The notes below the pieces were generated by a model, which was not told the DNA's origin, did no database searches, and was given only the letters and a program-made list of their open reading frames with translations. Positions 1 through 11,128 of a stretch of 64,000 nt of DNA are shown piece after piece. Position 1 is the stretch's first letter. Every line of letters begins with the position of its first letter. Made by a program: the position numbers and the translations under genes. This DNA comes from Harmothoe impar. Its lineage: Eukaryota > Annelida > Polychaeta > Phyllodocida > Polynoidae. The DNA lies in assembly GCA_947462335.1 (NCBI GenBank), contig OX381720.1, forward strand, positions 49,656,481-49,720,480. The letters are read 5' to 3'.

Positions 1-3000
1 GAAAATTGGTTGAATATTTACTGATTTATGAGGCTTAACATGAACTTTAGGCATACTGAAGCCCTTAATTGGCTCAACGGGTCACATATGTTATTTCATT
101 TCATATATATATGTATCATAATAACAGGTAATGTCTGTTCAAAATATTTATTTGGGGTACTCAGGACAAAAGCGTTAAATTCCCTACTCATAGTGCATTA
201 GTGCACTAGCTGTTTTTTCCAGGTAGTGCATTAAGGTAGGTCGCTACCCTTTGATCAAAGTTAACAGAATGTCTCTTTTTTTTTCTACGGACAGTCTGAA
301 TCATACAGAATCCAAAAATGAAAAGAAAAATGGGGGTCCCGACCTACTTTTTTAGATACAGAATTTTGAAAAATTAAAGTATTTTCACTTTTCTCTAAAA
401 ATGAGAAAATTTCAACAATTTATTTTAATATCAACCATGATGCACAGAAATGTAAAACGTCACATGTGAAATGCCTATAGGTCCCACTTTACTGCAAAAA
501 TAATTTTACAGTTTTATGTCATGGTATTCTGGGTAAAAATATGGTGTTTCGGGAAAGAATAGGAATAAATTGCTATTATTTTGTAGCCATATTGGCTAAA
601 AATAGTATTCAAAATTAACAGAATTCTTTTAAACTCTCTTAGAAAATAGTTCAGATCATTTGCTAACATATGACAGTGATTTTGATGGGGGGTCCTGGGC
701 ATATTTTTAGGTTTTTTGGCCTTTGAATTTAAAAAGTATAGCAAAATCGGTCAAAATCTCACATTTAAAGCTAAAAATAAAGTGTAAAATGGCTAGAATC
801 AGGGTAGAAAATGGCCACAATTTTTACCCTTGGTTATTTTAAGTAACCTTATGAGATCTATATCATTCTAGATAATGATTTAATGGTAACTAGTTTCAGT
901 GTTCTAACTTTTAATAAAAATAGCAAATATCATTGGCTACAAATACATCAAATATTCAAAGTTAAATAAAACGCTCAATTTTGCTCGAAATCTCCCAAGA
1001 TTTTGACATGGCTTAGCCAGCATGTATATGTATTAGGTTATTTAATATAAGCCCATTCTGATGCATTTATGCTATATGCGCAGATACCTGCGCAGTGTGT
1101 TCATATTCAAGAGGTAGCGATCCACCTTAATGCAATAGCCGGCTTGAAAGCGGGCATCTTTTTACATATAATGCTATGGAATGCAAAAACAGCAATCTAT
1201 GAGGTTATGTATCTTCATGAGATCGTGACCAGCAAGCATAATGATGGTTAAAATGGGGCCTATATAGAAAGAAATGGGTGGAAAAGGTTAAGGTATATTA
1301 TGACACTATATATTTATATTAATAATCTTATTTCGATTTGGTTATAATCATAAGCTGACCCAACTAGGTATGGTAACACATATTATATGTTCATTTACCA
1401 TTCATTTGTTGTGACAAAGATGTCATCCGGTCAAAGACTATCCAATTATTACGATCTCATGAGACACAGCCATCTCCTCAGGATAAAAATAAATGAACTC
1501 ACAACAACACTATGATGTGCCAGGTAACTCGAAACACACCTTCATTTTGTTTAGCCTCAATCACTGTGGGAGCTCTTGGTCTGGAATCTGGAGTTAGCGG
1601 GTGATTGGTCGACCTCCTTTCTTAACTGATAAGTGCCCCTATATATCGGGCTGAGTACCTGTCCCGACTGCACTCTGACTGTTACTGGACGTGCATTAAA
1701 AACTACGGGTTTAAGACGTAGCATACACCATATCACAGGCTGCAATTGTCTAGTCTCTACCAGTTGGATAGGACGGTTCTACACCCCCGGGCCTCCTGCT
1801 GTAGCCTACCTGCTGGACTATACCACTTCTAGAACCACACCACTAATTACTAGTACCCCCACCCTTGCTGCTATATGAGGAGAGCTGATTGTGCGGCAGG
1901 TATGTTATCTGTGCAGGCAATGAGTGAGTGGGTGCAGGCTGTACTGGTCGTACAGAGAGAGTGGCTGTACTGACTACCTGAGGCTTATATCAGTGACAGC
2001 CAGTGAATCAGGCCCTACCCATATAGATGTGCTGTTTACCTCACACACATGGATCTCTAACTTACTGGATCAATTCAACTGGGATTTGAACTTTGTGATT
2101 CAGAACTTACTCAATTGGGTGCGGAGCACATTATCAATAATTTTACTTATCGTTTCCCCTCCTTCTTCAGTGAAGGAATGACTCATCAATAGGATTAAAA
2201 CCTTTACCGTGGCTCAGGAAAACATGTACTTGTAGGACCTACAGGTAGATTCAAGTTGAAAAAGTCTTTACTGTTTGGACTTCAGTGCTATTTAGCCATT
2301 ACTTTCGGCAATGGATCTATTCTATCTTAAAGAAGAATGATTAAAATAGGAAGAATCACATTGCCAATTGCATGCTGCTCTTTGACAAGGGCACTTTTTT
2401 TCTCCTGAGGACATTATATAATCTTGGTGTATACTTTCACAGGTGGAACTGCAGGAGAAGTTCTTCTTGGAGGTTATCCCCCATATTCAGCAACCCACTT
2501 TCCCTGGATATATCATCTCCCATGAGGCCTACCCTTAGCCTACTCCAAGTGGTCATCAGCCGTGACTTTCTCCCCTACCAGCCCCTAGGGAAGGCTTATC
2601 CCTACCAGGTCATCTACTCAGTACGTAATACTGACCCTGTAGTGGATACTTGTGTGGATCATCTCTACTTACCAGTGGGTAATTACTACAGATAGCAGGA
2701 CCTACTAGTCCACTCATCACATAGGGCTTTATCTGGGCTATACCACTACACCTGGACTACTATCGGCTCACTTCTCGTCACTCAGTTATAGGCGCGAATC
2801 AAAGTTGCATCCCATAGATGTAATGTGTTGACACTTGGTGACTCTTACTTTTTGATGAGAAAATTGATGATCATAAAAATTAAAAGTGAAAAACCATATC
2901 CCCAACTGGTCCTAACTAAGAATCTTCCCACAGACAGAACGCTTCCTCAATATATTTTAATTGACAGTTCATATATCTAAACAGGTTGGAAAACACAGCT

Positions 3001-3005
3001 TTAGG
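1..3005. other. Gene-free flank with decayed repeats
   Basis: I see no coding region I can support here. Near 1420-1475 there is a diverged arm of the inverted-repeat family that is complete at 27897-28156 (shared words about 'ccggtcaaagac' and 'gagacacagcc'). Near 1530 there is a fragment of the family that is complete at 32273-32588 ('cgaaacacaccttc'). The short open frames are compatible with chance. Confidence 0.5.
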
Positions 3006-4391
3006 ATGGAAACGGCTAAAAAGTTTTTCATTGTATGTTGGTTGCTTTCCCTTATGGTGGTTCATCCTTCACATGGAGACTTCTTAAAGTACCCCAGGAA
3101 CACAGCTGCAGTGGACGGGGACACGGTTCTATTTGAATGTCATCCCACGGTAGGCCCACTTAGTAAACTAGACTGGACGTACGTGACAGAAGGTGATATT
3201 ATCACACGTGAAGATGAGGTGGATCCTAAATATACTGATCGTGCAAAGTTGGAGTATGATAGAGAAACACTGCTGTACAACCTTCATTTGAACATATCAA
3301 CTGCCACGACAATCCAGGAATATAAGTGTGGAGACTTCAAAGATATCTCAGCATTTGCTGATTTGATTGTGCTGGATTCAGAACCATCGTGCAGTGTCGA
3401 TGCTGATCTCACAGATCTTATTGAGGGTGAGAGTTTTAAAGTGGAATGCACAGCTAATTATAAATCCAAATCAAATTGGAATGCAGAACTGAAATGTACA
3501 GATGGCAACCATAATGATCAGCAAACAAAGGACTCAGGGAGTGTTAATGGGTCAATAATGAAGAGATCATTCACAGTTAAATCTGATACCTCCCTGCAGG
3601 GCAGCAGTTATGTGTGTAAAATCAGCTTTCCTGCACCACCGATAAAAAATGATGAGGATCGCAAGAAGTATGACAAACGAGCACCAACCTTCAGCTTTTT
3701 AAATGAAACAGATGTAGTAAATGTACAGTTTGAGGCCCGAAATATAGATATATCCAATAAAAAGGATGAGTATTATCCTGGGGATAAAGTAACCTGTAGA
3801 GCAGACGGGCGGCCAGAGGTCGACTACGTATGGATGGAAGTCAGGGAAGATGGAGATGTACCCGTGACTACAGGCAACATCTTGACAATTCATGAATCTA
3901 TGGCAGGAAAGAACAACAGGTACCGCTGTGAGGCTTGGAACACCATTAGAAAAAAGGACTACAACATAAATCAAACAATTGAATTTACAGTAAGCATTCC
4001 AACAACCACCCCACCAACAACGACAGTCCCATTAACAACGACAACCGCTGTCCCTCCTCTGCCCCCCTCAGGGCTCAGTGGTGGGGCTATAGCGGGAATC
4101 GTCATCGGAGTCGTGCTGGCACTTTTACTAATTTTCCTTCTACTGCTCTTCTTGATTATTCGCTCCAGGAGACCAGCAAAGAAGAAGGCTGAGAAGAAAC
4201 CGGCGTCCTCATCTCTCCCGCAACAGTATGGTGGCAGTCTGCCACCAGCCTACTCACCCCAACCCAAGAAGGTGGAGAACGATGACCTTGGCATGTTTGT
4301 AATAGACAATCAACCTGGCTCCCGTAATCCGTTACCCGCAGAGGAACCTGGTGCTTACACAAATAACTCATTTGGGCAGGAATATATCTGA
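3006..4391 (+). CDS. Intronless type I membrane protein with three Ig domains
   Basis: A single uninterrupted frame of 461 residues. I start it at the ATG at 3006 because that gives a clear signal peptide (about residues 1-24). Three Ig-like modules follow, each with the usual Cys, Trp and YxC pattern: about 25-125, 130-240 and 250-345. A short Thr/Pro-rich, mucin-like stalk (about 345-365) leads to one strong transmembrane helix (about 370-393). The basic cytoplasmic tail contains a PPxY motif (PPAY), a candidate WW-domain ligand, and ends in EYI, which fits a class III PDZ-binding pattern. Several N-x-S/T sites lie outside the membrane. By architecture it is a cell-surface adhesion or recognition protein; the ligand cannot be inferred. 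Animal multi-Ig genes normally have introns between Ig domains, so the lack of introns suggests a retrocopy that stayed open. I do not recognise a named orthologue. Confidence 0.8.
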   Translation: METAKKFFIVCWLLSLMVVHPSHGDFLKYPRNTAAVDGDTVLFECHPTVGPLSKLDWTYVTEGDIITREDEVDPKYTDRAKLEYDRETLLYNLHLNISTATTIQEYKCGDFKDISAFADLIVLDSEPSCSVDADLTDLIEGESFKVECTANYKSKSNWNAELKCTDGNHNDQQTKDSGSVNGSIMKRSFTVKSDTSLQGSSYVCKISFPAPPIKNDEDRKKYDKRAPTFSFLNETDVVNVQFEARNIDISNKKDEYYPGDKVTCRADGRPEVDYVWMEVREDGDVPVTTGNILTIHESMAGKNNRYRCEAWNTIRKKDYNINQTIEFTVSIPTTTPPTTTVPLTTTTAVPPLPPSGLSGGAIAGIVIGVVLALLLIFLLLLFLIIRSRRPAKKKAEKKPASSSLPQQYGGSLPPAYSPQPKKVENDDLGMFVIDNQPGSRNPLPAEEPGAYTNNSFGQEYI

Positions 4392-7300
4392 TGATGCGAA
4401 GCACATTGGATGCTCCTCCCACACATCACCAGCACCAGCACTTGTGGTCTATCGCGGGGTCCATCGCGGGGAACGCACACTGGGCCTCGAGGAGAGCAGC
4501 CACGTACAGCAGCACAAAAGGCATCATGCCCCTGACGAGCAGCTCACAACACACTGGCTCAAGGCGCCAGTTCATGACGATATAGCCCCGCGAGTGAGAT
4601 AGTGATCATGGTGCCTCAAGGCGTCTTGGCTCGTGAGTGGCCAGCACGGCACTGGTGTACCACACCACTGGAGAGCATAAAAACCGGGAGAAATGCCTGT
4701 AGGGTTGGCATTGTGCATGAATGCACCTCTGGCGAGCTACTTGCAGGGCTGTATTCATTCATCGTGCTGACATAAAGGGACATGAAGGTTGGCTTCGTAT
4801 AGACAGCTAGGGAGAAAAGCTCTGCGTTCAGTATTTCATTTGGGGATCTCACACTAGTCTGAGCATAAGTACTACAGAGGTCTAAGAATCTGATACGTAA
4901 GGCATGGACTGGGATGCTGAGTATTTATTGATTTAGACTTTGAGTTGTGTGACCATGAAAAGACAATGTACCAACGGATGAAGTTTAATCAAGACTCCCT
5001 CACAACTGCTAGGTACTGGTGTGTGTGTTTTCTTTTTATTATACCTAGCATATGATAACCATATTCCTTAACCATGGGAGTCTGTATGCCCATGGTGTGG
5101 CGTAAAAAAGCTGTATGCCCACGTGTGAGCATATGGCTGTATGCCCACTGCTGGACTTGTGTGAGGTATCTGCAGGGGTATTAGAATCATCATTCCCAAG
5201 CCTCAGATGCCCCAAATATCAAATAATATACATGTATGGAATCCTTATAATGTTGCCCAACTACCTGTTATGTTTTTATGATGTTAGGATAATGTTTCAG
5301 ATGTCTCTGGTTTTGTGCAATTACGGTGATGTCTGGATTTTAAGAAATAAGTCTTGTCCCGGGCTTGTCCCTTGTCACAAGGCATAAAAGGCTCTTGTCA
5401 ATTTCTCAATTTTACCCATCTGCTTATTGTGGTAAGCAAAAGGAGAATTTTGATCATTTAATGCCATTTGGCTAGGTATATGTGTACGGGACTCTCGTGC
5501 TACGCACTCGAGCCCGTACACATAGGCATACACTCAAGGCATACAGAGTCTAGATGCATTATCCTGGAGTTTTGGTTTAGTATTCATCATAACCTAGGGT
5601 AAGACTGTAATCTGTTACACGGATATAGACCCTAAATGATATTGGCTCAGTTGAGTTAAGATCGGGTTCTGAGGAGAGTTGCAAAATGAAGAATAATTAT
5701 TAGTCTTTCGTCATAGATGGCGATCATACGAAATGAAGTATAGGCACATGGGATGTGGGGTGTGAGGATATGGGCTGTACGGATATGGGGTGTCAGGACA
5801 TGGGGTCTCCCAGTGGACACAAAACCTTGACAAAGACTGGTTGATAAAGGGTTACATGGTTAACCAACCTCTTTTCAACATTGATACAATGTTACCATTT
5901 CAACGTTGTCAACCAACACCTATTTCAACATTGATATTCTATCAGGATACCAACCTTGAATCAATCATACACTTCCCTCGTTCACCATCTCCATCCCTCG
6001 GTACATGCTGCATCTATCTTTCCTTATTGTCAACTCTAGCCTTCTCATCAATGCATAAAATTGATCAAAGTTCCATCCATCGTCATTGACAACTATGATG
6101 TATGCATTAGGTTTACATTTGGGAACACATAAATGGTTTCAGTAAGACAACCTTTATGTTGTTGAAAATAAAAGCTAAGCCTCAGACTGACTCAGTCAGT
6201 TTGAAATGGATGTGTGTGCCTTTTCACTGCTATGCATACCAGTCGAGAATTGACCTGAGCTGGGTAAAGGAACCTGACACCTAGAGCGTCTGTGGTGACC
6301 AGGAGACTAAGAAAGACATGTAGAAGTACCATAATCATATATGGTGTTTAAAAACCTGGATAAAACCTTGCCATTATCATAATGATACTATTTCAACCTT
6401 TGCGTAGGCTATATACGAGGTGTTGGTAACACAAACATGTAAAGGTAACATATCAATTTTGACAACTATGAAATCGTTAAATTTAAACGATAACGTCAGA
6501 TTTGAGATTGATCCCCTGGTGTACACTGATAGAGATGCAGGTCACACACAGGTGAGCTGTCCAACAATCTTATCTCAGTTTCTTTGGATAAGTGTAATTT
6601 GTCATATAGATAATAAGGCCAAGCAATTGGGGTCGGGTTCACGGACAGATGATAATGGTACATTTTAAATTCCTACCTGGAGTAAGGCAGCCATACACTT
6701 GAAGTCACTTGGACCAGAACAAACTTTGTAGAACTAAGTCATATAATCACTTATGTCACTTGTCATATTGTATCACTATAAAAACTCCCTCACAGGAGAT
6801 GTTGTTACAATAAAAATATCCAAAACTCAACTCAAACTCAAACTCAACAACGCATAAAGGCTATGCCCAAAACTTAAAAACAATGTCTAAGTAGCTCAGA
6901 AGGTGCTTGCTGTTGTGACGATGACTTTCACATTTTTCTCTATGAACTTCAAGACGTAGCCTATGTCATTGTCGTCTACTGAAGTCTGCATTGTACCTGG
7001 TTTATGAATGAGAGGTGACCAGTATAACGATGTAACATTATCATACACACAGAAAGGCCACCTGAAGTATATGATTTAGGCCATTGAAGTCAGTGGGAGC
7101 TTGTTTTTCCTAAATTGAAAAAAGTAAAATCTAGAAAAATGTACATTGAATTATTTTTTTTCATAACCCAAACATTGAGTTATAAAATGCTGGAGTGTAT
7201 CCTTTTTTGAAGCTTGTGTCGGGTTGCCTGAAACAACCCTTTTCTTTCTTTTTGCCTCATCTTGTTGTATTGATACACACCTGGTGAGCTACTGGCCAAG

Positions 7301-7611
7301 GGACATGAAAATTGATGAATGGTCCAGCCTTTAAAATATAAATTAAATTTTGGTTTGCGATAGAAAGCATGCATGGCTGTAAGCCTGCATGAGTTTGTAT
7401 CAAAGGTGGGAAATACATACAATTTACTTTGGAGTATTTTTCTGGCAATCTCACATTCGCCAGAGTATTGTTATTATAGTAGTTGAAGGCCTTACCAGAT
7501 AAGACATGATGGATGTGAACACAATGCTTTATGTTGAGTATTTTTAACTTAGACCTTGGATTGTGTGAAATTGAGAAGACCTATGCAGATCACCAAATGC
7601 TTACTCACTGA

Positions 7612-7701
<90 letters not shown>

Positions 7702-8065
7702 CATATAACTGTTTCTCATTCCATCTCATGTGATCAAACTGGAATACTGTGTGCAAAAGTGTAGGTTATGCTGTTCTGACCATACACCTGCTTAAACTTA
7801 TCTTGGATTCTTTAACCATATTTCATGTACATAAATACAGGGTATGAATTGTGTTACTTGTTCTTTATGATAATGATCACTTGATATTGGTCTCCATAGA
7901 ATATAATACAGCGTTCTCTGGCACACATTATAACTCACATGTCAGAACCATGTTATTGGTATAATGGTTCATGGATTTATCATGATTTATCATGACAGAA
8001 ATGCAAAGGTTTTGTAACTAACACAACAGCCAGAACAATTGGTGTCTCTCAGAGGTGTAATTTGA
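4392..8065. other. Gene-free interval with repeat relics
   Basis: No credible gene. About 4600-4800 is a decayed copy of the TTAA-flanked MITE family. About 5477-5527 is an imperfect hairpin whose arms read 'tatgtgtacggg' and its complement. About 6410-6600 is a diverged third copy of the segment duplicated at 8066 and 21464, here without the large insertion. A long (TA)n tract lies at 7616-7700. Confidence 0.5.
7616..7700. repeat. (TA)n microsatellite
   Basis: About 85 bases of uninterrupted TA dinucleotide. Confidence 0.95.
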
Positions 8066-8276
8066 AATGTTAATTCATGTAACTGCAGTACGCTAGGTAA
8101 CGGTAATTTAACTTATTATGATCATCACACTGTCATATTCTATTTGATGTGTGTAAACGGAACTTCTACGCAGTTTTAACATGTAAGACTCATTGGTGAT
8201 ATAAACATGTGTAGGTTAAATCTGTCAACTATGTAATCATCATATTGAAGTGATAACGTCAGATTTGAAATCAATC
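8066..8276. repeat. Tandem duplication unit 1, left part
   Basis: This stretch closely matches about 21475-21680 (shared words such as 'catgtaactgcagtacgcta' and 'gtgtgtaaacggaacttcta'). The match breaks exactly at 8276, where a foreign insertion begins, and resumes at 19114. The second copy at 21464 is therefore the uninterrupted version of the same site. Confidence 0.8.
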
Positions 8277-8451
8277 TTTTTTTCTTTTTTTTTAAATCAC
8301 TTTATTTATACTGGCATAATGCACAGGATGGGTCCTACGGACCCCTTTTCATCTGGCTCCAGTTTTGGGCCTGTGGATTGTGCATAGAAAATGATAACAT
8401 GGCAGCTTTTGCACTTCAAATGGCAGCATGCTCAAAATAAAGAGTTATATG
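8277..8451 (-). mobile_element. Poly(A)-tailed retroposon, 3' part (split by the Polinton)
   Basis: Read on the minus strand, this ends with AATAAA, a short spacer and an A-rich tail (plus-strand T tract 8277-8293). The 9-bp word AAATCAATC at 8268-8276 recurs at 19114-19122 beyond the Polinton, which fits a target-site duplication made by target-primed reverse transcription. The 5' part of the same retroposon is 18937-19113. It looks like a 5'-truncated LINE or a reverse-transcribed mRNA end. No coding sequence is recognisable. Confidence 0.65.
8446..8451. repeat. Target-site duplication TATATG, left copy
   Basis: TATATG directly abuts the left TIR and is repeated at 18931-18936 after the right TIR. 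A 6-bp duplication is typical of Polinton/Maverick integration. Confidence 0.9.
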
Positions 8452-8844
8452 AGTAGTATAGTATGTATCGGAACGGGACTATAGTTAACTACTGTTTATT
8501 ACTCAATCGATATGCAGCCAATCAGAGGCCGCCATTTGGTCACGTGACCCGTTGCCATGGTAACGTGACCTACTTAGGGCTCTCAGCCAATCAGAAGCCA
8601 GCATTCTGGGTGACCTACTGACCTACTTAGAAGCTCTCAGCCAATCAGAGGCCGGCATTCTGGTAACCATGGTAACGTGACCTACTTACGTCACGTGACC
8701 TACTTAGGCTCAGCCAATCAGAAGCCGGCATTCTGGTAACTAGGGTAACGTGACCTACTTAGGGTTTTGTTTGTAAACAACACCACGTGGCTCTCTTGTT
8801 TGTAAACAACACCACGTGACACGTGACTGTTTGTAAACAAACAA
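8452..8844 (+). repeat. Left TIR of the Polinton-like element
   Basis: About 393 bp, matching the reverse complement of 18539-18930 apart from one extra T in the run near 8762. It holds four copies of a block containing CCAATCAG, repeated 'gacctacttag' words, several CACGTG palindromes and three 'tttgtaaacaa' motifs. Confidence 0.95.
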
Positions 8845-8959
8845 CTTATATATAGAAAATAAACACAACAAGTTCCATGTTATGTTAAAATTATATTTTC
8901 AAAAAAAAGCACATCTGTTACAGCGTCTATGTGTAACTACGCGCGTTCTCATTCAAACA

Positions 8960-9595
8960 CTATAACACTATCATACCGTAGCAGCAGCAGGTAGGACTGG
9001 AAGAAAAGAAAGCGCACGAGCAGAAGCGACGACACCATTTGCACCATCCGGCCGTCGCGTTGGTAGCCCTACTACTCGTCGCGCGTTCAACTGGAGGTTT
9101 AAGAGTGACAAATGACGATTCTTTGTCGACGCGACTGCTAACATCAGCAGCATCAGCAGCATCGGCAGCATCGGCAGCAGCATCGGCAGCAGCGGCAGCA
9201 GCCTCGGCAGCAGCGGTAGCAGCAGCAGCAGCAGCGGTAGCAGCAGTAGCGTGAGCATTAGCAACAACAGCAGCAGCGACAGTAGCAAGGGCGGCAGAGC
9301 GGGCACTAGCAGCGTTATCAGCGGCGACATCGGCAGCCGCAACAGCATCAGCAGCAGCAGCGTCGGCATCGGTGGCATGAGTAGCTGCATCGGCGGCAGC
9401 AACAGCAGCAGTCACAGCCGCAGCGGCAACAACAACAACGTCATCACAACCAGCGTCACTAACAGCCGCAGTAAATGCAGCAGTAGCACGCTGAGCAGCA
9501 CTAGCAGCAGCAGTAGCAGAGGCTACAGCATCAGCTTCACATTCGCGCGCCGCTTCGTCATTCCGCTTCATGTCACGGTAGCAACTTTCCATCAT
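8960..9595 (-). CDS. Ala-rich low-complexity protein of the Polinton-like element
   Basis: Reading leftward from the paired ATGs at 9595/9592, the frame runs 211 residues to a TAG at 8960. After a short charged start (MMESCYRDMKRND) the middle is overwhelmingly alanine with scattered Asp, Thr and Val, encoded by a degenerate GCN repeat. The last 45 or so residues are less repetitive and rich in Cys, Ser and Phe. A TATA-like box lies about 110 bp upstream on the same strand. It is the only leftward gene of the element and sits next to the left TIR. The triplet repeat keeps several frames open on both strands, so coding status is uncertain. The function is unknown; a helical or DNA-associated protein is only a guess. 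Confidence 0.35.
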   Translation of the reverse strand: MMESCYRDMKRNDEAARECEADAVASATAAASAAQRATAAFTAAVSDAGCDDVVVVAAAAVTAAVAAADAATHATDADAAAADAVAAADVAADNAASARSAALATVAAAVVANAHATAATAAAAAATAAAEAAAAAADAAADAADAADAADVSSRVDKESSFVTLKPPVERATSSRATNATAGWCKWCRRFCSCAFFSSSPTCCCYGMIVL

Positions 9596-9622
9596 GGGGA
9601 TCTGCAAATTGAGGCGCGGTGC

Positions 9623-9664
<42 letters not shown>

Positions 9665-9705
9665 CGTGAACGATGATGACGATGCCGAATACGGTTTCAC
9701 TCCCC

Positions 9706-9714
9706 CTTATATAC
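9706..9714 (-). promoter_or_regulatory. TATA-like box for the leftward Ala-rich gene
   Basis: The minus strand reads GGTATATAAGG. It lies about 110 bp before the ATG at 9595. Confidence 0.4.
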
Positions 9715-10215
9715 CCTTACTCCCCCCTTTTTTTCAAGCCACCGGCCAGCTGCCCCCTCACGGCAGGTCTTTAGATCAGCCTTAAGTCGCTTACTACGCG
9801 GCTCATCATCCCTCTAATCGCATTTTCCAGCCGCCGGCCGGCTGACTGCTGACGACAGGAGAGGGTGATTTGTTTTTCTTTAGATTTAAGCCGCTTACCA
9901 CACGCGCACCCTCTAGTCACAGACAGAGTGACAGAAAGGGAGGGGGTCGCTTTGTTCACGCTACCTGTAGTTGTTTTTCTATACACACGCTGAGCCCATG
10001 ACCCGCTAATCCTTTATACAGGTAACACGCGTTCAACTAATTACTCTATTGTATGACAGTCGGTACACGGATTTAATTTTAAACCACCTTCCCATCTGGA
10101 TCCATGTCTGGCGGGGTGGAAGGATCCAGCTGAAAAGCGTGATTAGGGCTTTTGTTTCTCTTATGATAGCAGCAGGTCAGCATGCGACAGCTGAAAATGT
10201 CAGACTCGCCGCTCC

Positions 10216-10222
10216 TATAAAA
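10216..10222 (+). promoter_or_regulatory. TATA box for the first rightward gene
   Basis: TATAAAA, about 220 bp upstream of the ATG at 10441. The interval between is a plausible untranslated leader. The 10020-10215 stretch upstream holds no gene but has a small hairpin with CTGGATCC/GGATCCAG arms near 10093-10128. Confidence 0.5.
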
Positions 10223-10440
10223 GACTGAGATGCGTCTCTCTTTCCACACACCCTTCTACCATCGCCGCCGACACCGCCACCCCCGACCAGCCGACCGCCG
10301 CCACCGCCTGCAGTCACCGCCATCACGCCAGCAGGGAATTTCGAGCTGAGTCTGCTTATTGCTTATTTTTTTTCTTTGAGCCTTTTGTTTTTTAAAATTT
10401 TTATTTTCACTCAGTCTTTTTTGTTTCGGAGGAAAGAAAT

Positions 10441-11091
10441 ATGGCGCTGCAGAGGGCGCGAGTTTCTAAAAGACGGTCGCGCGAACAAAGTGCCCTCCTC
10501 AACTGCTCGGCTATTTTTTTATCTCAAAGGAGAGAGCGTCACGTAGTTGAGGTTCACGCATCTCTTGAAGCGTACCGAATTCTCGAGAAATGCAAAGCTG
10601 AGCGCCATCGTCGTTATACAAGAGCGGAAAAGGAAAACGTAGCGACATGGCCGAGAGCCGTCTTCTCAGAACAGTATTTACTCTACCATTGCATAACAGC
10701 CGCTCTCAGCGCCCCCACTCCTTGGGCGTTTCATGAAAAGAAAGAGCGCCGCTACTCTCCTCACCCTGCCTCCTCTTATAAAGTGAGAATAAGTGCTATG
10801 AAACGATTCGACAAGCCGATCGGTTTCTTGGGAGCGACTGCAGCTCCCACTCGGTGGGCGCGCGTTGTGGCCGACGTGAACACGGTCTCTAAACGTTTCG
10901 ACGTCGTCACTTGTTATCCCGCATATTGCAACGCAGCCGAATTGAAGAAGCTAGGGACGCACTATTTTAAACCATACGCTCCAATATGTATTTGTCACCG
11001 CCGCGCTCACACGCCTTATTGCTTTTTCGAGACGATCGTGTCACAACACAGAAATAGAAAAAAAAGCGGCAAAGCGACGAGCTTTGCCTAA
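10441..11091 (+). CDS. Unknown basic protein, first rightward gene of the element
   Basis: A 216-residue frame with a good start context (A at -3, G at +4) behind a TATA box. The protein is strongly basic, with Arg/Lys clusters at the N-terminus, around residues 50-65 and at the C-terminus. Residues 170-200 are rich in Cys and His (CICHRRAH followed by further Cys), which might bind a metal, but I recognise no known fold. It occupies the position where an early or replication gene might sit in an element that lacks a polymerase. I find no polymerase, helicase or HUH-type Rep motif in it. Function unknown. Confidence 0.6.
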   Translation: MALQRARVSKRRSREQSALLNCSAIFLSQRRERHVVEVHASLEAYRILEKCKAERHRRYTRAEKENVATWPRAVFSEQYLLYHCITAALSAPTPWAFHEKKERRYSPHPASSYKVRISAMKRFDKPIGFLGATAAPTRWARVVADVNTVSKRFDVVTCYPAYCNAAELKKLGTHYFKPYAPICICHRRAHTPYCFFETIVSQHRNRKKSGKATSFA

Positions 11092-11095
11092 ATGA

Positions 11096-11128
<33 letters not shown>

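Noticed and set aside
1557..2695. Several short frames suggesting exons
   Set aside because: No domain, no consistent splice borders, and overlap with decayed repeats.
9039..9634. Rightward open frames rich in Ala, Ser and Asn
   Set aside because: They are shadows of the triplet repeat, which keeps most frames open; they lack a promoter and non-repetitive sequence.
8850..10440. Possible hidden polymerase or helicase in the left part of the Polinton-like element
   Set aside because: Only the Ala-rich repeat frame and short frames are present. I see no PolB or helicase motifs in either strand, and the space is too small for PolB.
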